NCBI GenBank assembly: GCA_051269965.1
Contig: JBNMFK010000076.1
Location: forward strand, 1 to 13,919
DNA: 13,919 nucleotides
DNA from: Arcticibacterium sp051269965
GTDB lineage: Bacteria > Bacteroidota > Bacteroidia > Cytophagales > Spirosomataceae
Direction of reading: 5' to 3'
The notes under the pieces are model-generated. The model did not search any database and was not told the DNA's origin. It was given only the letters and a program-made list of their open reading frames with translations. Positions within the stretch are counted from its first letter, which is position 1. Every line of letters starts with the position of its first letter. A program made the translations under genes and the position numbers. Positions 8,630 to 13,919 of the stretch are shown one piece after another.

Positions 8630-8776
8630 GAATTTGCTTTCCAAACTAGACAGCATTACTTCTTTTTTATATGCTAATTATGCCTAAATATTTATTCGGA
8701 TCAAGCTATTTCTTCTTTTTATAAGGGCTGACATGATAGAAGGAATAATATATTGCAATTTTCTAACAATAGGGTC

Positions 8777-9664
8777 TTAAAAAAGATTCAGAAAGGGCGT
8801 TTTCTCTCCTTCATCAAAAACATCATATTTATAAATGACCTGAATTACTCCTGCTTGTTTACTAAATTGAGGCTGTATTTGTAGTTGAGAAAAAGGATTA
8901 GGGTCATATGAAAGTCCTACTGACGAGCTTTCAGAAACTCTGTATTGTATTAATGGGATGAAGTTGGAGTCCTTATCTTGTTGAAAACGAATTGAGGTTC
9001 CAATTCCAACTTTATCAGCTATCCAAATTTTAGGATTGATGTGGTAAAAATTTGATTCATTTGGATTTCTTTCAAATCCAGTCAGGGCATTGATATTTAA
9101 CGCAATACTTTCAGAACTTCCAATTCGATAACCTATCATTAGATTGATGGGCTTTCTTGTAGGAATGAATAAGTTAGTTTTACTTAGGAGTGTAGGAGCG
9201 GAAATACTTAGAAAACCATCTTTAAATGCAGCCATAACACCTAAACCGGCAAATGGAGCAATTTGATTTGTAAAGTCGGTGTTTCCAAAAACAGGTGGCG
9301 ATACCCCAAATCCGCCATTTATACCAAAGCTTATTCTAAGGGGGGCTAGGTTTAAGGCATATGCATAAGATAGATTTAATCCACTATTTGTTCCATTTCC
9401 GAGGGAATTCCTATAACCTTGAAAGCCAATAGAGCTATTTCCAGTACCTATTTTTCCTTCCAATGAGACTATTTGAGAGACTTGTCTAGGTGTAAACGAG
9501 CCTACAAATTGATTTCCAAGAAGAGCTGTCACACCAAAGTTTCCTCTTTCCCCAGCAAAAGCTGGATTAATAGCTAGAAGATTAAATGGATAATCGTCTG
9601 CCAAGCCAAACTGAGCCCAAAGAGGTGAACTACTTAATAGTAGAAGAATCAGTGTTTTTCTCAT
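8777..9664 (-). CDS. PorP/SprF-family type IX secretion-associated outer-membrane protein (divergent)
   Basis: A 295-residue predicted outer-membrane beta-barrel. Residues 1-17 are a signal peptide (MRKTLILLLLSSSPLWA, cleaved before Gln18). The family hallmark follows at about 26-38: PFNLLAINPAFAG, equivalent to MFNxLAINPxYAG. The rest alternates short amphipathic strands with glycine-rich turns, for example FGVTALLGNQFVG, SIGFQGYRNSLGNG, FAGLGVMAAFKDGFLSISAP and KVGIGTSIRFQ. Compared with the gene at 12303 it is about 40 residues shorter and lacks the YSQY part of the N-terminal box. A strong terminator separates it from the OmpA-family gene upstream, so it probably has its own promoter, though I cannot point to one. 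Family members assist export or outer-membrane attachment of T9SS substrates. Which substrate this one serves is unknown. The family call is fairly secure; the partner is not. Confidence 0.85.
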   Translation of the reverse strand: MRKTLILLLLSSSPLWAQFGLADDYPFNLLAINPAFAGERGNFGVTALLGNQFVGSFTPRQVSQIVSLEGKIGTGNSSIGFQGYRNSLGNGTNSGLNLSYAYALNLAPLRISFGINGGFGVSPPVFGNTDFTNQIAPFAGLGVMAAFKDGFLSISAPTLLSKTNLFIPTRKPINLMIGYRIGSSESIALNINALTGFERNPNESNFYHINPKIWIADKVGIGTSIRFQQDKDSNFIPLIQYRVSESSSVGLSYDPNPFSQLQIQPQFSKQAGVIQVIYKYDVFDEGEKTPFLNLF

Positions 9665-9740
9665 TTTTTGTTAAATGTAAAACGGATGTTGATTAATGGG
9701 GACCTAATACTAGAGCAATCTAGGAAAAAAATATGGACGT

Positions 9741-9773
9741 AAAAAAAGCCGCTCATAGATTATGAACGGCTTT
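9741..9773 (-). terminator. Rho-independent terminator after the OmpA-family gene
   Basis: On the minus strand a 12-bp stem (AAAGCCGTTCAT pairing with ATGAGCGGCTTT, one G-U pair) encloses a 5-base loop AATCT and runs into seven consecutive Ts. It begins 20 bases after the stop codon of the OmpA-family gene. On the plus strand the hairpin is followed only by TTTATAA, so it should act mainly in the minus direction. It marks the end of the adhesin/PorP/OmpA transcript and isolates the following PorP-family gene. Confidence 0.93.
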
Positions 9774-9793
9774 ATAAGGACTAGAATTTAGTC

Positions 9794-12247
9794 TTAGTTC
9801 ATTGTAGTGATTTTGAATTCAGTCCTACGATTTGCCTGATGCTGAGTATTAGAACAAGGTACACCATCTACACATCCGTTCGTTATTCTGGCTTCTCCGT
9901 AACCTGCATAGCTTAAACGGCTTCTACTTATCCCTCTTTTAACAAGATATTCTGCAGACTCCTTGGCTCTTCCTTCAGAAAGCTTTTGGTTGAAATCAAC
10001 AGGGCTTCTACTGTCTGTATGTGAGGCTATTTCAATGGTCATACTTGGATACTCCCGCATTAGTTTTACTAACTTGTTAATACCTTCTCTGGCGTCTGAA
10101 CGGATGTTATACTTCCCATAGTCAAAATAGATATTTTCAATTTGAACCACGTCTCCTGCACCAAACATATAAAGATCTGTAGTAACTCCTCCGTTTTCAC
10201 AGTTTAATTTGCTAACGGTCTTTCCTTGAGAGGCTAAATCACTTTTAGAACCCTCTAAAATATAATCGCAGCCTTCCACTACGACAAATTCATAATAGCC
10301 TGAAGGATCTGTGTAAGATGTTTGCTTGGAACCGTTGCACTCATTAGTTATTGATACCAATACGCCCTCTACAGCATTGTCTGTATTCTGCATTAAGACT
10401 CTACCTCTAATGGCGCAAGTGGCATTGTTAGAAAATCTACTTTCTGAGGATCCATCATCTGAATTATCTTTGTTTACCACAGAAGCAGGCATACTCATTG
10501 GGATTTCTAGTCGGGTTGCTTCATTGCCACAGTTTTCTGTTGTTAAACTGACTATATTTCCGGAGTATCCATCCTTACTTGCAGACAAGGTATATTCCAT
10601 GTTTTCTTCTAAGTCTTTAAGGGTAACACTTCCGTCAGCATTCGTCAAAATTTCTTTTATAATTCCTGTGGCATCGCTGTATTCAATCTCTACGCTATCT
10701 AGAGGCATTTTGGTTTCGGCGTCATATACAGCTAATATTAAATCACAGCCTGCTTGAAGCTCACATTCTCTTTCGAATTTATAGATGTCGTCATCGTCTC
10801 CACCTCTTTTTCTATTAGAACTGAAATATCCATTTTTTCTCAGGCCATCTGTTAGCATACCAAAGTCATCTTTGCTAGAATTAATGGGAGTTCCAAGATT
10901 TATTGGCTTGCCCTGAATGGCTAGATTGTTTAATAGGACATAGAAAATATCCAAACCGCCTAATCCTGGTAAACCTTCGGAGGAGAAGTATAGGTTTCCA
11001 TATTCATCTACAAAAGGAAACAGTTCATTTCCTTTTGTGTTTATTTTTGGTCCTAAATTAAAAGGCTGAGACCAATTTCCATTATCTATTTTAGTATAGT
11101 AAATATCAGTTCCACCAAATCCACCTGGCATATCAGAGGCGAAAAAAAGGATGTCTTCCTCTGGAGACAAAGCAGGATGTCCTGAGGAGTAATCGTTGCT
11201 GTTAAATGGCAATTCTGCTATATCTGCCCAGCCATCTTTTTCAGCGTTTGCTATGTATAGCTTAAGCTTGTTAATACCATCTGATCCTGTGTTAGTTTTA
11301 CCCTTGACAAAATTATTTCTGGTTAATATGACACGTTGTCCATCTTTGAAAAAGGCTGAAGGCCCTTCATGGTATTTAGAATTTATACTTCCAGTAAACC
11401 TTTCGGACTCTGTTGTAGGCCTATCTCCATAACCATAGCCTGATGAAATGTTAGTACCTGCGTAAGAACCAATTGTTTTAGAATCATTGGCTGTAGGTGA
11501 GGTGTATTCATCATTCCCGACAATACCGTTTTTCTTTCTTTTTCTTCCTTTAGAATTATCTGCTAGCGTACTTCCACCTAAGCTGGCGGTAGAATTTCCA
11601 CCTAAGGCCTCGATATCTTCTAAGAAAAAGAGATCTAAAAATGGCGTTTCACTCCATTGGAATACTCTTCGTACCCCGGAGGAATTCGACCTGTTGGAAA
11701 CAAAAACCAATCCATTTCTGAAGTAAGAGGGACTAAAATCAGCCGCTGTTGTATTGATACTTAAATAATCTACCTTGTAGCATTCGGCATTTTTTGAAAG
11801 GATTGAAATATTCTTATAAAGATTCGAAAAGCTTTTTCCTCTAGGGTCGTCTTGAACTTTTTGATTATAGGTATCATACATCCCTTGAGATTCTTGATAT
11901 TTCCCATTACCAGCCAATACCTGAGCATATTTTAAGTAAACAATAGAATTTTCCCCTGACAACTCAGTTCCAGCGGCAAAAAGCTCTCTAAAGACCCGTT
12001 CTGCATTTCCATTGTCCTGAATTTTACAATAGCTATCTGCTAGCTTAATTCTTGAGGAGGTGGCATCATCAGAGGCTATTCCATTCTTTTGAAGTGCTTG
12101 TTCATATGCCTCTATAGCCTTGACATAGGATAGATTCTCATAGTGATGCTCAGCAATTTTCAACAGAGATTGTTGGGCTATCACGGGTAATGTCATCGTA
12201 AGGCCCAAGAATACCAAAACAATATTATTTTTAATTCTGACAAACAT
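9794..12247 (-). CDS. PorE-like OmpA-family protein: TPR, PD40 beta-propeller, two carboxypeptidase-regulatory domains, OmpA C-terminal domain
   Basis: An 817-residue periplasmic or outer-membrane-associated protein. A signal peptide (about 1-24, ending PVIA) has no lipobox cysteine. Tetratricopeptide-like helices cover about 28-155 (AEHHYENLSYVKAIEAYEQA, RIKLADSYCKIQDNGNAERV). A PD40/WD40-like propeller follows, with blades recognisable at about 170-191 (FSPSYFRNGLVFVSNR), 295-313, 356-387 (GHPALSPEEDILFFASD), 407-437 and 460-492 (YFSSNRKRGGDDDDIYKFE). Two carboxypeptidase-regulatory-like domains lie at about 501-586 and 611-693. The OmpA C-terminal domain at about 704-815 has the peptidoglycan-binding pair Asp745 and Arg760 (HTDSRSPVDFNQKLSEGRA) and ends QANRRTEFKIT. 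This domain order is that of PorE, the peptidoglycan-binding T9SS component, but here the protein is not a lipoprotein and sits with a substrate and PorP genes, so it may be a specialised paralogue. Residues about 205-293 are a polar insertion. It starts 55 bases after the PorP gene, probably in the same operon. Confidence 0.93.
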   Translation of the reverse strand: MFVRIKNNIVLVFLGLTMTLPVIAQQSLLKIAEHHYENLSYVKAIEAYEQALQKNGIASDDATSSRIKLADSYCKIQDNGNAERVFRELFAAGTELSGENSIVYLKYAQVLAGNGKYQESQGMYDTYNQKVQDDPRGKSFSNLYKNISILSKNAECYKVDYLSINTTAADFSPSYFRNGLVFVSNRSNSSGVRRVFQWSETPFLDLFFLEDIEALGGNSTASLGGSTLADNSKGRKRKKNGIVGNDEYTSPTANDSKTIGSYAGTNISSGYGYGDRPTTESERFTGSINSKYHEGPSAFFKDGQRVILTRNNFVKGKTNTGSDGINKLKLYIANAEKDGWADIAELPFNSNDYSSGHPALSPEEDILFFASDMPGGFGGTDIYYTKIDNGNWSQPFNLGPKINTKGNELFPFVDEYGNLYFSSEGLPGLGGLDIFYVLLNNLAIQGKPINLGTPINSSKDDFGMLTDGLRKNGYFSSNRKRGGDDDDIYKFERECELQAGCDLILAVYDAETKMPLDSVEIEYSDATGIIKEILTNADGSVTLKDLEENMEYTLSASKDGYSGNIVSLTTENCGNEATRLEIPMSMPASVVNKDNSDDGSSESRFSNNATCAIRGRVLMQNTDNAVEGVLVSITNECNGSKQTSYTDPSGYYEFVVVEGCDYILEGSKSDLASQGKTVSKLNCENGGVTTDLYMFGAGDVVQIENIYFDYGKYNIRSDAREGINKLVKLMREYPSMTIEIASHTDSRSPVDFNQKLSEGRAKESAEYLVKRGISRSRLSYAGYGEARITNGCVDGVPCSNTQHQANRRTEFKITTMN

Positions 12248-12302
12248 ATTTATTCTTTTTAAAGACTCAACTCAATAAGTGTTTTCACATAAAATTCTGC
12301 TC

Positions 12303-13307
12303 TTAGAAATAGCGAGGCGTGAGAATTTTATTCTTACTAAATCCAAATTCGTATCTTAACAGGCCTTCATGTGTAGGTGTTCCTGTTAAGTTTCTTGCTT
12401 TGTCTGTATTGCTTATAGAATTCAGGGATGTTCTGTTGTAATCGTATGAATAGCCTATTCTTAATTGAGGTGTTAGTTGTAGTTCAAACATACCAACCAG
12501 AGCGTCCATTACATCTTGGCCTGATAACGTTGCTTGCGACTTTCTAGCAGAAAAACCAATAGCAATCTTATCTCTAAACCAAACATTTATATTACCATCT
12601 ATTCCTAAAGGAGCTCCATTAGTATATCTCAGCATGGTAGAAGGTTTAAGCTTTACATTGCCTTTGCCTATTACAAAACCCATCATAGCAAAAAAATGTC
12701 GCCTTTGTTTTGATTCATAAGTGACTCCATCTACCGTGTAAGAAGAAAGTTTATTCTCAATTAACTTTGGCACAGAAAAGCCAATATAGCCTTTATCATT
12801 ACTTAAAAATAAACCCGCTCCGGCGTTGGGAAACATTTTGTTTACATTGCTGGCGTCATTAAAAGCAGGGTCATTAATACCAATATTTGCCACGTTTGAT
12901 AGGTTATTGCTAATATGATCTAAACCGAGTTGAACCCCTAAAGCCAATGTGGACTTGGCTCCAACTTTCACACGATAAGCATAAGGGATGTTGAGCCCTG
13001 TAGTCCTACTGACACCAATGGCATCTGTATATGCCATCAGGCCCAATCCCATCTTCTCATTCTTAATGGGCATATCGAGAGTAAAAGAGTATGTCGTGGG
13101 GGCTCCGTTTACACCGAGCCATTGGTATCTACCAAGAGCGGTAAGGCTCAACACGTCTCTGCTACCAGCGTATGATGGATTAATAGCAAGGGTATTAAAC
13201 ATGTACTGTGAATACATGACTTCTTGCTGAGCCATTGATGGCAATGCCGATAGAATTCCGACAACCAAAAAAGCTACCTTTCCTGTAACTAATTTTACAT
13301 TTTTCAT
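12303..13307 (-). CDS. PorP/SprF-family type IX secretion system outer-membrane protein
   Basis: A 334-residue predicted outer-membrane barrel with a signal peptide of about 26 residues (ending LPSMA before QQ) and the complete family signature at 31-48, MYSQYMFNTLAINPSYAG. Further family-typical stretches are LTALGRYQWLGVNGAP, GLGLMAYTDAIGV, LALGVQLGLDHI, FPNAGAGLFLSNDKGYIGFSVPKL and LRIGYSYDYNRTSLNS near the end. SprF of Flavobacterium johnsoniae, a member, is needed for secretion and surface attachment of the adhesin SprB, whose gene is directly upstream. Here too the gene lies directly downstream (136 bases) of a gene ending in a type B secretion domain, so this is very probably that protein's cognate partner. 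Length is normal and no oddities are seen. Family assignment is secure; the pairing is inferred from context. Confidence 0.95.
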   Translation of the reverse strand: MKNVKLVTGKVAFLVVGILSALPSMAQQEVMYSQYMFNTLAINPSYAGSRDVLSLTALGRYQWLGVNGAPTTYSFTLDMPIKNEKMGLGLMAYTDAIGVSRTTGLNIPYAYRVKVGAKSTLALGVQLGLDHISNNLSNVANIGINDPAFNDASNVNKMFPNAGAGLFLSNDKGYIGFSVPKLIENKLSSYTVDGVTYESKQRRHFFAMMGFVIGKGNVKLKPSTMLRYTNGAPLGIDGNINVWFRDKIAIGFSARKSQATLSGQDVMDALVGMFELQLTPQLRIGYSYDYNRTSLNSISNTDKARNLTGTPTHEGLLRYEFGFSKNKILTPRYF

Positions 13308-13388
13308 TTTTATTTATTTTCTAATATATTTTAACACTCAGTCCATTTAAATAGAAGTTAATTATTTGAATCTCAATACCTTGCAATG

Positions 13389-13419
13389 GTAAGATACAAA
13401 TTTTAACATTACGATTCAA
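13389..13419 (-). promoter_or_regulatory. Weak candidate promoter before the PorP/SprF gene
   Basis: Minus-strand TATCTTAC (13389-13396) resembles the -7 consensus TAnnTTTG with two mismatches, and a TTG lies 20 bases upstream (13417-13419). A start here would leave a leader of about 75 bases. I see no strong terminator in the 136-base gap; the only inverted repeat is GATAT/ATATC just after the stop of the secreted protein gene, too short to rely on. The gene may equally be read through from the adhesin gene. Confidence 0.2.
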
Positions 13420-13443
13420 CGATATTAAATTCTCGATATCCTT

Positions 13444-13919
13444 TTACTTCTTAGTACCACCGGCAATTGTTATAAAATTGATGTATGGTTTGCTATCCCA
13501 TAATTTTTTATTTGGACTTTCGGCCCTGTAGAAATACGTTCCGTCAGGTAACCTAGTTTCAGACTTAGTAGGTCTAATACCTGTATTAGCAACACCAGTC
13601 CAACCTTCCGTAGATCCTGGATACAATAGTTTATAGTTATCAGTTTTAAAAATCAACTCGCCCCACCTGTCGAATATCTTAAATGATACACTATCAGTAG
13701 CTGATATTCCTGAAATTACCAAGTTGTCATTAATACCATCATTATTTGGCGATATCCCTCCTTGAATAGAAACTGCCACATTCGTAGAGTTTGTATTTTT
13801 GCCACTCCTCAAAGTCACAGCTGTAGGAATATTGTTATTCCCAGGGTTATTATCGCCATCACTATCGGGGTTCAGGCCTTCATTAGATACATCGGTTACA
13901 ATGCCGGAGGTATCTATAG
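13444..13919 (-). CDS. C-terminal end of a large T9SS type B secreted surface protein (partial, N-terminus off window)
   Basis: The last 157 codons of a longer gene; the frame is open to the window edge, so the GTG at 13818 is an internal valine codon and not a start. The last 105 or so residues are the gliding-motility-associated (type B) T9SS sorting domain: GGISPNNDGINDNLVISGI, then VSFKIFDRWGELIFKTDNY, GWTGVAN, LPDGTYFYRAE and NFITIAGG. Just before it lies an Asp/Asn-rich segment, DVSNEGLNPDSDGDNNPGNN, which resembles the linker found before this domain in giant Bacteroidota adhesins and looks able to bind calcium. The protein is therefore exported through the inner membrane and then the outer membrane by the type IX system. 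It is probably a repetitive adhesin of the SprB kind, but the part that would show this is not in the window. The PorP/SprF gene follows directly. Confidence 0.93.
   Translation of the reverse strand, partial: IDTSGIVTDVSNEGLNPDSDGDNNPGNNNIPTAVTLRSGKNTNSTNVAVSIQGGISPNNDGINDNLVISGISATDSVSFKIFDRWGELIFKTDNYKLLYPGSTEGWTGVANTGIRPTKSETRLPDGTYFYRAESPNKKLWDSKPYINFITIAGGTKK

Noticed and set aside
9741..9773. The hairpin considered as a small RNA or a bidirectional terminator.
   Set aside because: Strong T-run only on the minus strand and position right after a stop codon fit a simple one-way terminator; there are no further paired segments around it.
10326..10757. A 143-codon plus-strand open frame opposite the OmpA-family gene.
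   Set aside because: It is antisense to well-supported carboxypeptidase-regulatory domains, has no recognisable protein signature, and has no sign of its own promoter.

Overview
The window is 13.9 kb of AT-rich DNA from a member of the Bacteroidota, probably a cytophaga-like or flavobacteria-like lineage (order-level placement is inference). The evidence is a type IX secretion (T9SS) type B C-terminal domain, two PorP/SprF-family proteins, a PorE-like TPR/propeller/OmpA protein, a carboxypeptidase-regulatory/TonB receptor paired with a DUF4249 lipoprotein, A-rich start regions with little Shine-Dalgarno signal, and a TAnnTTTG-type -7 box. Every recognisable gene lies on the minus strand, so transcription runs from high to low coordinates. 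The longest gene-free gap is 198 bases. I see no tRNA, rRNA, CRISPR array, insertion sequence or attachment site.

Reading in the direction of transcription, the first block (13919 to about 8777) is a cell-surface module. It holds the C-terminal end of a large T9SS-secreted protein cut by the window edge, a canonical PorP/SprF outer-membrane protein, an 817-residue PorE-like OmpA-family protein, a strong intrinsic terminator, and then a second, more divergent PorP/SprF-family gene. In this family the PorP/SprF protein is the outer-membrane partner of the type B substrate, and the OmpA-like domain binds peptidoglycan. Together they look like a system for exporting and anchoring a surface adhesin.

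The second block (8578 to 2766) is a complete 2-oxoglutarate dehydrogenase set: sucA (E1), odhB/sucB (E2) and lpdA (E3). sucA and odhB are separated by 2 bases and lpdA follows 99 bases later. The E2 carries two N-terminal lipoyl domains where the E. coli enzyme has one. All catalytic motifs I looked for are present.

The third block (2673 to 1) is a DUF4249 lipoprotein followed one base later by a TonB-dependent receptor with an N-terminal carboxypeptidase-regulatory-like domain. The receptor is truncated at its C-terminus by the window edge. The pair probably forms an outer-membrane uptake system for an unknown ligand.

I found no clear wholly new system. The parts most worth a second look are the adhesin/PorP/PorE-like module with its second orphan PorP, the long basic insertion in the propeller of the PorE-like protein, and the duplicated lipoyl domain.
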